A stretch of 64,000 nt of DNA. Origin: Crocinitomicaceae bacterium. GTDB lineage: Bacteria; Bacteroidota; Bacteroidia; Flavobacteriales_D; Crocinitomicaceae. The notes below the pieces were generated by a model. It saw nothing but the letters and a program-made list of their open reading frames with translations. It was not told the DNA's origin and ran no database searches. Position 1 is the first letter of the stretch, and each line of letters starts with the position of its first letter. Both the position numbers and the translations under genes were made by a program. Of this stretch, positions 15,202-24,213 are shown one piece after another. The stretch is taken from positions 1 through 64,000 of the forward strand of contig JAQWFQ010000012.1 in the NCBI GenBank assembly GCA_029238665.1. The letters run 5' to 3'.

Positions 15202-18200
15202 GATTCAGTCGTTTTTATGCTCGTATTTGATCCAGAGTCATTTTTCATTTTCCGAGAGTATTTAAATTGTAATTCTCTCCATAAGCAATAAAGGACGGGA
15301 ACAGTAAACATTGTCACAGTATTCAGAACCATTCCACCAAATGATGGAATTGCCATGGGGAGCATAATGCCAGCGCCTTTTCCAGTTGAGGTTAAAACAG
15401 GAAGTAAAGCCAGAATTGTAGTAGCCGTGGTCATCATCGCAGGTTTAACTCTCCGTAATCCTCCTTCAATAACTGCATCATGGATACCTTCTATACTATC
15501 AGGGTGATTTTTCTGAAAACTATCTTTTAGAAAACTCGCTACTAGAACACCATCATCGGTTGCAATACCAAATAGTGCCAGAAATCCAACCCAAACAGCA
15601 ACGCTCAAATTTATATTCCCCATCTGAAACAAATCGCGCATGTTCTGTCCGAAAAATTCAAAATTCATGAACCAATCTTGGCCGTACAACCAGATCATGA
15701 TAAATCCACCTGAGAAAGCCACAAAAACACCGGAAAAAACAAAGAGAGCAGTTAATGTAGATTTAAAATGAAAGTATAGTATTAGGAATATGAGTGTCAA
15801 GGCGATTGGAACCACAATCCATAATCGATCTGTAGCTCTCACTTGTTGCTCATAGTTACCTGCAAATTCATGAAAGACCCCTTTAGGAGTAACTAGTTGC
15901 CCCTGTTCAATCTTATCATCCAAATATACCTGGGCATTATTCACGACATCAATGTCAGAATAGACTTTTCTCTCTATGTTTTCAGGATCATCTATATCCA
16001 TTTTATCGAATAAGACATATCCAATTAAAAATCCATCTTCGCTTTTAATAGATTGTGGCCCTTGCTCATATCGAATATCAACCAAATCACCTAGCGGAAT
16101 TTGACTTCCGTTATTGGCCGTGATATAAATTGACTTAATTTTGTCCGGATCATTTCTTAACTCGATAGGATATCTAATTCGCATATTATAGCGTTCACGT
16201 CCTTCCACAGAAGAAGTCATAATCATGCCTCCTACAGCAGTTTGTATCTGATTTTGAACCTGAATCAAGCTAAGTCCATGTCTGGAAATAGCATCACGGT
16301 TTACATCAATTAACAAATAAGGCTTCCCAACAATTCTATCCGCGAAAACTGCGGAAGTTTTAACTCCTTCCACCTCCTTTAGGAACATCTCCACCTGTAA
16401 ACCAAACGCCTCAATTTCTTCTAGGCTATTTCCCTTTATCTTGATCCCCATAGGTGCCCGCATTCCGGTTTGAAGCATCACGAGCCGAGTTTCAATCGGT
16501 TGTAGTTTAGGAGCAGAAGTTAGCCCAGGAATTTTCGTAGCACTAATAATTTCATTCCAAATATCATCAGGTGAATGAATATGATCGCGCCATTGTCGGA
16601 AGTACTTCCCATTGTCATCTTCAATTAACTGACCCAAAGAATCTCGCACGTATTCATCATTGTCATCAACCATAAATCGCATTCTATGTCCATCCTCATC
16701 CACAACATATTCAGTCTTATAGGCTATTATATTTTCGTACATCGACATTGGTGCAGGGTCTAAAGAACTTTCAACACGTCCTGCTTTCCCAACAACCATT
16801 TCTACCTCGGGAATTGCACTTACCGACATGTCTAATAATCTCAGATTGGCTTCGTTCATCTCCATCCCAGCATGAGGCATAGAAGTCGGCATCAATAAAA
16901 ATGACCCTTCGTTAAGCGTAGGCATGAATTCAGGTGATCGAGTTATCAAAATGCTATAGCCGAGTATTACAATACCAACCACAAATGCGAGAAACGCATA
17001 TTTGATCCGCAATAGGAGGCGTAATATCCGTTCGTAAAAATGAATAACTGTATAAAAGAATCCAATCAAGCCACCAATGATAATCACCACAAAAAAGAAA
17101 TTAGTGAGCAAGCTTTTCGAAACACCAAGAGGCATCCATATTTTAGCAAGTAACCAAGCTACCACAAGCGCATATGCAATGTTCTTAACATACTGAAACT
17201 TGTTTTTCCATTTTTCAGATTTCTCCGATTCTGCGTACGTAGAAATTGCACCACCAACTCCAATGATAATTCCGAAAAATCCAAAAAATGTATAAGGTGT
17301 AAAGAGAAGAATTAACGCCAGAAATATCAATGAAAAATTCGAGATATAAGACGATATTTTCCCTTTACTTTTCAACTTGAATAGTTGCTCAGCAAGTGGA
17401 GGGATAACAGTAATTGCCAGAACAATAGAAGCCAATAGAGCGAACGACTTAGTAAATGCAAGTGGCCTAAATAATTTCCCTTCGGCAGCCTCCATTGTGA
17501 AGACTGGTAAAAAGCTAATAATTGTTGTGGCAACAGCTGTCACGACAGCAGAAGCTACTTCTATAGTGGCTAGGTAAATAGTTGTTTTAAGTGATTGCTC
17601 TGGAGGAGCAATTTTCATCTGACTAACCATACTTTCCGTTAACACAATACCCATATCGACCATAGTACCGACCGCTATGGCTATTCCCGAAAGCGCCACG
17701 ATGTTGGCATCAATACCAAAATAGCGCATGGCGATAAAGCACATTAGAACTGCTACAGGTAATGAAGCACTGATGAGTAAAGAAGATTTTAAATGCAACA
17801 GCATAAGAATTACCACAATTATGGTAATTAATATTTCAAGAGTTAGAGCCTCATTTAGTGTTCCCAAGGTTTCATTGATAAGTACCGAGCGGTCATAAAA
17901 GGGAACAACCGTTAAGGTAGAAACAGTTCCATCCTTAAGAGTTTTCGTAGGCATTCCAACTTGAATCTCTTCAATTTGTTGCTTGACATTATTTATCACT
18001 TCAAGTGGGTTAGCTCCATAACGTGCAACTACCACACCACCAACTGCTGGTGCTCCAGACTTATCGAGAACCCCTCTTCTTGTGGCAGGCCCTAAATGTA
18101 CGCGTGCAACATCACTAATTCTGATAGGCGTATTGTCAACCACTTTAAGAACACCTTTTTCAATATCCTCCACAGTTTCTACGTACCCTAACCCACGAAC

Positions 18201-18944
18201 AAAATACTCAACGAGATTAATCTCCAATGTTTGCGCACCGATGTCGAGATTACTTTCCTTTACCGCCTTCATTACATCCTGTAAACCGATGCCATAACTG
18301 CGCATTTTTTCTGGGTCAACATCAATCTGATACTCCTTAACAAACCCACCTATAGAAGCTACTTCGGAAACACCCGAAGCAGACTGGAGTCCGTACTTTA
18401 CATAAAAGTCCTGAGTGGAACGTAAATCTTGGAGATCCCAACCTCCGGTAGTATTACCTTGATCATCCCTTCCTTCCAAAGTGTACCAGAAAACCTGGCC
18501 TAAAGCAGTAGCATCAGGTCCAAGTGTCGGCTGAACATCATTTGGTAAAGTGTTGGAGGGAAGAGAATTTAGCTTTTCAAGAATTCTACTTCTACTCCAA
18601 TAAAACTCAACATCTTCTTCAAATATTAGATAAATACTCGAAAATCCAAACATCGAATTACTCCTCACGCTTTTTACGCCTGGAATTCCTAATAGAGCAG
18701 AAGTTAATGGAGCTGTTATTTGATCTTCCACGTCTTGAGGAGAGCGTCCCATCCATTCTGTAAATACAATTTGTTGGTTTTCACCAACATCAGGAATTGC
18801 ATCAACAGCAACAGGATCTCTAGGTAGAATATCAGCACCATAATCAAATGGAGCAGTGACTAAGCCCCACAGGACGAACACACCCAGTAAGAGCCAAGCA
18901 ACCAATTTGTTGTCAAGAAAAAATTTTACAATCGCCTTAATCAT
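15198..18944 (-). CDS. cusA: Heavy-metal RND efflux permease, CusA type
   Basis: The 1248-residue inner-membrane pump has an RND layout: N-terminal helix, two large periplasmic loops (about 45-335 and about 715-1010), and two six-helix bundles including GIAIAVGTMVDMGIV and FGIATDDGVLV with the acidic proton-relay residues. It is about 200 residues longer than E. coli CusA. The extra length includes additional hydrophobic segments (about 545-655) and a charged insert around residues 755-790, a form I recall as usual in Bacteroidota. With the adaptor and TolC genes it would expel Cu(I)/Ag(I) across the envelope. It is preceded by the thioredoxin-like gene. Confidence 0.93.
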   Translation of the reverse strand: MIKAIVKFFLDNKLVAWLLLGVFVLWGLVTAPFDYGADILPRDPVAVDAIPDVGENQQIVFTEWMGRSPQDVEDQITAPLTSALLGIPGVKSVRSNSMFGFSSIYLIFEEDVEFYWSRSRILEKLNSLPSNTLPNDVQPTLGPDATALGQVFWYTLEGRDDQGNTTGGWDLQDLRSTQDFYVKYGLQSASGVSEVASIGGFVKEYQIDVDPEKMRSYGIGLQDVMKAVKESNLDIGAQTLEINLVEYFVRGLGYVETVEDIEKGVLKVVDNTPIRISDVARVHLGPATRRGVLDKSGAPAVGGVVVARYGANPLEVINNVKQQIEEIQVGMPTKTLKDGTVSTLTVVPFYDRSVLINETLGTLNEALTLEILITIIVVILMLLHLKSSLLISASLPVAVLMCFIAMRYFGIDANIVALSGIAIAVGTMVDMGIVLTESMVSQMKIAPPEQSLKTTIYLATIEVASAVVTAVATTIISFLPVFTMEAAEGKLFRPLAFTKSFALLASIVLAITVIPPLAEQLFKLKSKGKISSYISNFSLIFLALILLFTPYTFFGFFGIIIGVGGAISTYAESEKSEKWKNKFQYVKNIAYALVVAWLLAKIWMPLGVSKSLLTNFFFVVIIIGGLIGFFYTVIHFYERILRLLLRIKYAFLAFVVGIVILGYSILITRSPEFMPTLNEGSFLLMPTSMPHAGMEMNEANLRLLDMSVSAIPEVEMVVGKAGRVESSLDPAPMSMYENIIAYKTEYVVDEDGHRMRFMVDDNDEYVRDSLGQLIEDDNGKYFRQWRDHIHSPDDIWNEIISATKIPGLTSAPKLQPIETRLVMLQTGMRAPMGIKIKGNSLEEIEAFGLQVEMFLKEVEGVKTSAVFADRIVGKPYLLIDVNRDAISRHGLSLIQVQNQIQTAVGGMIMTSSVEGRERYNMRIRYPIELRNDPDKIKSIYITANNGSQIPLGDLVDIRYEQGPQSIKSEDGFLIGYVLFDKMDIDDPENIERKVYSDIDVVNNAQVYLDDKIEQGQLVTPKGVFHEFAGNYEQQVRATDRLWIVVPIALTLIFLILYFHFKSTLTALFVFSGVFVAFSGGFIMIWLYGQDWFMNFEFFGQNMRDLFQMGNINLSVAVWVGFLALFGIATDDGVLVASFLKDSFQKNHPDSIEGIHDAVIEGGLRRVKPAMMTTATTILALLPVLTSTGKGAGIMLPMAIPSFGGMVLNTVTMFTVPVLYCLWRELQFKYSRKMKNDSGSNTSIKTTES

Positions 18945-19004
18945 TTTAATAAATTATTTGAATCACGTAGGTTATCTTAAGAGTCTACACCGAGAGAACT
19001 TTGC

Positions 19005-19526
19005 TTATTGGAATTTTTCCAATTCCTCCTGAATAATATCTTCATCGCCATTCATAAATGCCGGTTGTTGCCAGACAACTTCTCTCTCCGCATTTATTAA
19101 AACAACATGTGGAGCATTATTTACGCCCATTGCTCTTTTGAAATCACCATTCTTATCTAGATAGATATCGAAATCCCAACCATTGCTGTTAGCAACAGAG
19201 ACCGCTCTATTATAAGTTTTGGCATCATCCACTGATACAGCAACAATGTTGAGGTCAAATTCTTCTTGCCATTCATCCAGATAATCATCTTGGATGTTTG
19301 ATAGTCCTGTAGTTGTATGATTACACCATGTAGCCCAAAAAACAAGTAGAGTTGGTCGTCCTAAAGGGAATACCTCTTCCGAATGAACTCTTGTTCCATC
19401 AATGCTTTCCATTTGCACTGAAGGAATGTTTTGTCCAAAGGCATAAGATTGTCCAATGAATAGAAAGATGATTATATAAGAGTTAACCCCTAATCGTTTG
19501 ATTGATTTATTAATAAATGCTGACAT
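19005..19526 (-). CDS. TlpA-like thioredoxin-fold protein with single active-site Cys
   Basis: The 173-residue protein has a long signal peptide (hydrophobic about 16-31) and a thioredoxin fold with FWATWCNHTTTGL. The usual CxxC is C68-N-H-T71, so the resolving cysteine is absent. The later NAPHVVLINAEREVVW stretch has the fold's cis-Pro region (APHV rather than the usual P-T). Without the second Cys it is unlikely to act as a normal reductase; a copper-binding or chaperone role (Cys and His close together) or a mixed-disulphide isomerase is possible. It lies 60 bp before cusA on the same strand. Confidence 0.75.
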   Translation of the reverse strand: MSAFINKSIKRLGVNSYIIIFLFIGQSYAFGQNIPSVQMESIDGTRVHSEEVFPLGRPTLLVFWATWCNHTTTGLSNIQDDYLDEWQEEFDLNIVAVSVDDAKTYNRAVSVANSNGWDFDIYLDKNGDFKRAMGVNNAPHVVLINAEREVVWQQPAFMNGDEDIIQEELEKFQ

Positions 19527-19713
19527 GTTATTTGATTTTTAATTCTACATAAAGTTGAATCAAATCAAAACACAGAACAGGTAAATATCAAAAAATGAAA
19601 ATGTTCTGAAATAATTTGAAATTGAATTCAACCGATTAGCGCGTATTCGAGTGGATACGTCACTAAGTGCTTAAGAACGCACCTTCCCTAGGTAAAGGGA
19701 GACAACAGTTGAA

Positions 19714-20127
19714 TCAAATAAGAAAAGACTGATTAATGATAACTAAATTCTTTTCTAAAGGGGGCGGAGAGTAGCCTAAAAATGAATATGTTCTTTCAAT
19801 AACAAACTCATACTCCTTTATTGCAGATTGAGGAATCGTAAAGTTAGATACAAATGCTGGAGCATGAACTTGATCGACTCGGTAATCATCTCCTAATTCA
19901 AAACTCACGTGCTCGTTAGAACAACACACCCGAGAAAAGGATTCCGTATCATCACATTTCTTTTTTGTATCTATCTTCATTCCGCAAGAAAGCGTGCTTG
20001 GAAGAAATGATAATTGCGACTTCACAAACTCACCACCACAATAGTGTGCATCATAGTTAACACCGACAGTACATACAAGTACCACCAATACTAAAACGCC
20101 AGAAATTAATCGCCTAATCACACTCAA
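19714..20127 (-). CDS. HYC_CC_PP-family small envelope protein
   Basis: This 137-residue protein has an N-terminal hydrophobic helix (about 7-22), then AHYCGG (H28-Y29-C30), further Cys at 48 and 58, V-CC (68-69) and YSPPP (119-123), ending INQSFLI. That order of HYC, CC and PP motifs is the signature of the Bacteroidota HYC_CC_PP family, found in my knowledge near metal efflux genes. The conserved His and Cys residues could bind copper; the biochemical role is not established. It is probably the first gene of the efflux transcript, 187 bp before the thioredoxin-like gene. Confidence 0.75.
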   Translation of the reverse strand: MSVIRRLISGVLVLVVLVCTVGVNYDAHYCGGEFVKSQLSFLPSTLSCGMKIDTKKKCDDTESFSRVCCSNEHVSFELGDDYRVDQVHAPAFVSNFTIPQSAIKEYEFVIERTYSFLGYSPPPLEKNLVIINQSFLI

Positions 20128-20182
20128 ATGTAGTTATATTAAATTCATTATAAATAAGACATCTTTGAATAATTGCTTTAAC

Positions 20183-20219
20183 AATGGAGTCCTAAACCTT
20201 GATTCAGGACTCCATTTTT
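20183..20219. terminator. Hairpin terminator after the propeller gene
   Basis: AATGGAGTCCT-AAACCTTGATTC-AGGACTCCATT forms a 10-bp stem ending at the 3' side of the minus-strand gene that stops at 20221. A T-run follows on the plus strand and an A-run precedes on the minus strand, so strength is asymmetric, but the position fits a terminator of the 684-residue gene. Confidence 0.7.
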
Positions 20220-20220
20220 G

Positions 20221-22275
20221 TTATTTGACAATTAGTCGTTTAGCTTTTGATCTAATCTTGTTTTGTACCGTGTTTACAAAGTAAAGCCCGGGTAAAACGT
20301 TCAATTCAAAGGTTGTCGATTGACCATTTATTTGGATTGTTTCTATCAATTTACCTTGAACATCTCTCACTTCAATCACCCCATCAATTGATTCGGTTAA
20401 AGCGACATTAATTGTCCCATTAGAAGGATTAGGATAAATATTCATTGCAACAGATAGTTCATCAATTCCAAGATCACCAGCATTGATACGGTAAACACCA
20501 TTTGAGTTTTCATCCACAAACCAAATCAAGCCATCCGGGCCAATCTTTATTCCTTGTACACTAGAATAGCCTGTTGTAATTCTTTCTAGTTCGACTGCTG
20601 GCATAGAGGATATATCGTAAATAATAATTTCTCCAGATTGATATTCACTTACAATCATTCTGTCACCAATCACATCTATTCCAGCTGGCTTGAGGAGTCC
20701 TGTCACAACTGATTCTTGCGTGTATCCCGTATATTCAGTGTATTCCTCAAGCGGTTCATTAATAGGGTAATTAGGTGCTCCTCCCATATCAGACCCGGTA
20801 GTTATATCAATTCGTATAACACGTTGGTTTCCATGATCTACAGCATACAACCATTGTTGATTACCATCAAGCACCAAGTGACTCACAATTTCATCATTAG
20901 GGTCTTTGGCAACAGGGTCGTCAGAATATCGTCTTACAATAGCATCACCATGATAGGAGTTTCCTGGCCCGTGATCCTCTGCAAAATCATAGCGAACTAT
21001 ATCATTTGTATACCCATCAAATACCCAAAAAACATTGTCGACCTCTGCAGCTATACCCTGCGAATATGGACTAACATGAAGCATGTCTAAGTGACTTCCA
21101 TTCCCACCCGAAGGTTGCGCGTATATCGCCATATCACTCGACCAAAGAGCTGGCCCAGTAAAAGCTGTTCCACCATCATGATTTGCATCAAAAACTCCAG
21201 GTGAATTGGCCCAGTTTCCATTTTGACTAAAAGCAATTCCCGTTGGTAGCGACATAAAATGCCAAGCATTACCATCCTGCTTATAAACACTGGATTGGCC
21301 AGCTTGTCCTGCATTATATATTGTCACCGTACTTCCACCAGAATTTTCGGTTCCTTTATTACATACCCAAAGGTCATGATTTGTTAAAACTGGGTGAAAA
21401 TCAAGGTCAGTCGGAGAGTTAATTTGATTAGAACTTCCCGCAATCTGGTTAATTGTAGTTGTTGCGTTGACATATCCATCAAGAATATTCGGTATTCCTG
21501 GACCAGCCTCAATGTACTTTACTAAGGTGTCATTTGGATTATACAAATCGGTATTTCCACCATTCAAATTATCCGCCCAAATTTTAATCTGATATACACC
21601 ATTGGTAGGAATACTTATTGGAATTGAATGCTCCACTTCTTCATCTCCATAATTAACTAATGATGTAGAATTAATTGAATGCGTACTAACAGCACCTCCA
21701 TCTATTTTATAATTCAGGTCATACGAAGTGATAGTAGTTGTTCCATTATTAAAAACGTGCGCGTGTAAGTCATAAGACCCTATGTTAACATAGCTGTACA
21801 AATTAGAGCCAAATACACTTAAATCATAGGCTGGAGGCTCCTCCACACAAAACGAGTAAGTGCCTCCAAGACCAATCCCGTCGAATGTTTCGATTTGATA
21901 TCCATTCACAAAAATCTCAAACGAGAACCCACCATCTCCCCAATCATCTGCAAAGAACAAATCATAGCATCCTCCTAGAGGCAAACACCAAGGACCTTCA
22001 TTAACAGCGAGATTATTGCCGTATCCTCCTGGTGTTTGAGCCTGTGCACCAGCCCCTCCACAACCTACAGCAGAATTTCCGCCGGAGGCAATGGTTCCTA
22101 CTCCACAATTATTTCCATCAGGAATTATTTCCCAATATCCTTCATATCCATAATCATCTGAATGGACAATCATTGTTACTTCCGCTTCTCCAGGTGCACA
22201 CTGCCCAAAGCCAGCATTACTTGAAGAAACAAGGGCAAATATTACCCCAATTAATTTGATTTTTTTCATTTTCAA
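20221..22275 (-). CDS. Secreted NHL-like beta-propeller protein with T9SS tail
   Basis: The 684-residue protein has a signal peptide (to about residue 24) and a Cys/Gly-rich N-terminal domain that resembles a lectin-like or emp24-type module (YGYEGYWEI, WCLPLGGCYDLFFADDWGDG). Next comes a CARDB-like beta domain (about 150-255), and then a propeller of NHL-type repeats (SPTDLDFHP, LPTGIAFSQNG, VVTGLLKPAGIDVIGD, SVQGIKIGPDGLIWFVD; about 275-605). It ends in a type A sorting domain (IYPNPSNG to KRLIVK). It is flanked by the two HYC_CC_PP-like genes. Ligand and function are unknown. Confidence 0.75.
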   Translation of the reverse strand: MKMKKIKLIGVIFALVSSSNAGFGQCAPGEAEVTMIVHSDDYGYEGYWEIIPDGNNCGVGTIASGGNSAVGCGGAGAQAQTPGGYGNNLAVNEGPWCLPLGGCYDLFFADDWGDGGFSFEIFVNGYQIETFDGIGLGGTYSFCVEEPPAYDLSVFGSNLYSYVNIGSYDLHAHVFNNGTTTITSYDLNYKIDGGAVSTHSINSTSLVNYGDEEVEHSIPISIPTNGVYQIKIWADNLNGGNTDLYNPNDTLVKYIEAGPGIPNILDGYVNATTTINQIAGSSNQINSPTDLDFHPVLTNHDLWVCNKGTENSGGSTVTIYNAGQAGQSSVYKQDGNAWHFMSLPTGIAFSQNGNWANSPGVFDANHDGGTAFTGPALWSSDMAIYAQPSGGNGSHLDMLHVSPYSQGIAAEVDNVFWVFDGYTNDIVRYDFAEDHGPGNSYHGDAIVRRYSDDPVAKDPNDEIVSHLVLDGNQQWLYAVDHGNQRVIRIDITTGSDMGGAPNYPINEPLEEYTEYTGYTQESVVTGLLKPAGIDVIGDRMIVSEYQSGEIIIYDISSMPAVELERITTGYSSVQGIKIGPDGLIWFVDENSNGVYRINAGDLGIDELSVAMNIYPNPSNGTINVALTESIDGVIEVRDVQGKLIETIQINGQSTTFELNVLPGLYFVNTVQNKIRSKAKRLIVK

Positions 22276-22377
22276 AAATTTTATATTTCCAGCCTTAAAA
22301 CCGGATTGATTTAAACATAGATTAATAATAATAACCGTAGACTTACGATTACAAAAGGTCCTGGTAAAGTTCTTGAA

Positions 22378-22800
22378 TCAGATCAAAAAAGATTGGATGT
22401 AGACTAGTCGATGATAATCCTGCCATGGCGGGGGATTAGGACGTAATTGAGTAGAGAATTGTTCAGATTTCAACTCTTGTACTCCTGAGAAGCAATCTAC
22501 AATAGGAAATAATGTGAAACTTCTCAGATTTACAACAAATGAAGCATTCGGAAAGTCATTAGCAGTATCTATAAAATGCTCTATTGAACTACAACAGCGC
22601 TGATTAACTGAAGGAATTTGATTTGTACGTTCCGCCGAATTATAAACATCATGTGAGCACTGGCATCCCATATAGGTAAATGTGACAGATGTTCTCCCAG
22701 AAGTACTGCATTCATTTACATAATACGTGCAACCAGTGGATCCAAACTGAACCCCTATAATCAGTATTAAAAAGAAATATGCTTTAAGTTTTTGCATCAA
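22378..22800 (-). CDS. Divergent HYC_CC_PP-like small lipoprotein
   Basis: This 140-residue protein has a signal with lipobox-like STGC (Cys24) and Cys-rich core: NEC (31), CQC (46, 48), R-CC (69-70). It has a PNPPP segment (121-125) and the same QSFLI end as the protein at 19714-20127. I read it as a diverged member of the same family in which the HYC motif is replaced by Y-V-N-E-C. It lies 102 bp upstream of the propeller gene, same strand. The role is unknown, with copper binding suggested by cysteines and neighbours. Confidence 0.6.
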   Translation of the reverse strand: MMQKLKAYFFLILIIGVQFGSTGCTYYVNECSTSGRTSVTFTYMGCQCSHDVYNSAERTNQIPSVNQRCCSSIEHFIDTANDFPNASFVVNLRSFTLFPIVDCFSGVQELKSEQFSTQLRPNPPPWQDYHRLVYIQSFLI

Positions 22801-23376
22801 ATTACTTTCTCCTTTCTAAAATATGAATTAAATCATGTGCTTGTATGATGAAACGACAATAATAATTGTAGTCCTACAATGAAATTTTAGATTTCGTTCG
22901 AATAATTCTTGTGCTCTTTTAGTCACAATATGTAAATCTTTGAATTATCAAAGTCTTAATAAACTAGATGGGGCTCGAATTAAAATTTAAATCATTACTT
23001 CCTATGTCTTTTGCTCTAGAGTTTAACAGAATCCTACTTAAATCGTTCCATATAAGGAACACCTTACATTAGCGTTTGAAACAATCGCATATGATGTCGT
23101 GCTACCCTTTTGCTACCGAATCTTCGTTAACACCTAATAATAGAGCATATTCAATTGTCCTAGTGGGACAACATTAATAAAAATGTTAAAGGAATAATTG
23201 GATGAAATTAAAGTCAAACGCCGTACTACGTGGTTCAACAGCGTTTAGCAATGTAAAACGTGGTTTAACTTCGTAAAACGTGGATCTTTTGGTGAAGAAT
23301 ACGCCCAGGATAATTCATAAAAAAAAGGTAAAACAAAACTGCTTCACCTTCATTGATTTTAAGGTAATAAATCCTT
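22801..23376. other. Intergenic region between copper cluster and integration module
   Basis: This stretch of nearly 580 bp has no convincing ORF. It holds a short hairpin TTGTCC-TAGT-GGGACAA near 23155-23171 and three spaced copies of an ACGTGG(T/A)T motif (23228-23285). Attachment or regulatory sites of the neighbouring mobile module are the most likely content. Confidence 0.4.
23227..23285 (+). repeat. Three spaced direct repeats ACGTGG(T/A)T
   Basis: The octamer occurs at 23228-23235, 23258-23265 and 23278-23285; the first two copies extend to TACGTGGTTCAAC and AAACGTGGTTTAAC. Spacings of 30 and 20 bp are multiples of about two to three helical turns, so a protein could bind all three on one face. 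They sit downstream of the small genes of the integration module. Confidence 0.5.
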
Positions 23377-23526
23377 TTATAAGCCCATATCTTTAAGATC
23401 TCCTACCATAACTTTACTTAGTTTTAATAGGGCTACTACCCCGGCAACGATTACAACAGTATTTACCATTGTTACTACTATTTTTTTCATTTCTTCATTC
23501 GAAGAACTATGTTTTTTCTCCTTCAT
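23377..23526 (-). CDS. Small single-helix membrane protein, unknown
   Basis: The 49-residue ORF reads MKEKKHSSSNEEMKKIVV, a hydrophobic stretch (about 15-34, TVVIVAGVVALLK) and KDMGL. One membrane helix with a positive N-terminal side is predicted. It overlaps the 3' end of the next upstream gene by 20 bp, which is typical of compact mobile-element operons. I do not recognise a family. Confidence 0.5.
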   Translation of the reverse strand: MKEKKHSSSNEEMKKIVVTMVNTVVIVAGVVALLKLSKVMVGDLKDMGL

Positions 23527-23716
23527 TTTCTTTCATTTTTAAATTCATACGATCTCTTTGGATCTTTCTATTCACTGTTATTGAAATTCCAATAGCAACA
23601 ATAAGGATTCCACCCACAATAATGTAAGGCAACCATTTATTTGAGCCTGGCCGAGAAGATACAGTACCTCCCGCTCTAAAACTTGGTAGCTGATCTACCG
23701 GTGTTGGATTTTTCAT
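23507..23716 (-). CDS. Small single-helix membrane protein, unknown
   Basis: The 69-residue protein has a polar Pro/Ser-rich N-terminus (MKNPTPVDQLPSFRAGG), one membrane helix (about 29-47, LPYIIVGGILIVAIGISIT) and a basic tail. Start overlaps the stop of the upstream gene by 4 bp (23713-23716), so the three small genes form an operon. No family recognised. Confidence 0.55.
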   Translation of the reverse strand: MKNPTPVDQLPSFRAGGTVSSRPGSNKWLPYIIVGGILIVAIGISITVNRKIQRDRMNLKMKENEGEKT

Positions 23717-24138
23717 CTTTTATAAATCTTTACTTGTTTGGGTTCAATATTATCAATGGTATAGTAATATCTGTACGAGTACCACAATACATCACCGTTC
23801 TTTTCAGTTCGGCCAATATTATAGGCAAATTTAAACCCATCTGCTTTTAAAACGTCGTAGTATCGAACAACCTCTGTACTGCTTCTTTCACATGCATAAT
23901 GTTTATGAAGTACCTCATCATTCTTTGCTAGGATCGCTTCTTCTTTGGACCTTGACTTATTCTTTTCCTTTCGCTTACCATGATTATATCCATAATTAGC
24001 ATGCTGTGTATTCAGATAAATCTGATCCTTTCTTGTGGGTTGAAATGGGTTCTTGCAACCACACTCACAAACCCTATCAGCTAAAGGCCGAGGAACAGGA
24101 ACCAATGATTCATTTGATATCGTTTCATCTACTGGCAT
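23713..24138 (-). CDS. Mobile-element protein with CxCGC zinc-knuckle-like motif
   Basis: From the ATG at 24138 (141 residues) the protein shows RVCECGCKNPFQPTRKDQIY followed by LNTQHANYGYN and a basic KRKEKNKSRSK segment. The Cys triplet followed by the QIYLN-x2-H stretch suggests a small zinc-binding fold that contacts nucleic acid; the second half (STEVVRYYDVLKADGFKF) is mixed alpha/beta. A longer frame to 24231 would overlap the divergent promoter and gene, so I reject that start. Its transcription is divergent from the MerR-like gene. I do not know its function. Confidence 0.6.
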   Translation of the reverse strand: MPVDETISNESLVPVPRPLADRVCECGCKNPFQPTRKDQIYLNTQHANYGYNHGKRKEKNKSRSKEEAILAKNDEVLHKHYACERSSTEVVRYYDVLKADGFKFAYNIGRTEKNGDVLWYSYRYYYTIDNIEPKQVKIYKR

Positions 24139-24166
24139 AATAAAAAATACTTTATTGTTATTAACA

Positions 24167-24194
24167 CAAAGATATAACATTATTGTTATATTTG
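24167..24194. promoter_or_regulatory. Overlapping divergent promoters with palindromic operator
   Basis: ATAACA-TTAT-TGTTAT (24174-24189) is a perfect inverted repeat. A plus-strand -7 element TATATTTG (24187-24194) overlaps its right arm and a minus-strand -7 element TATCTTTG (24167-24174) touches its left end. Clear -33 boxes are absent or at long spacing. The arrangement fits repression or activation of both directions by the product of the gene at 24214. Confidence 0.55.
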
Positions 24195-24213
24195 AAAAAC
24201 AAACAGAAATAGT

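Noticed and set aside
22801-23376. CRISPR array or tRNA in the intergenic region
   Set aside because: The repeats are only 8-14 bp and three in number, with no regular spacers; no cloverleaf was found.
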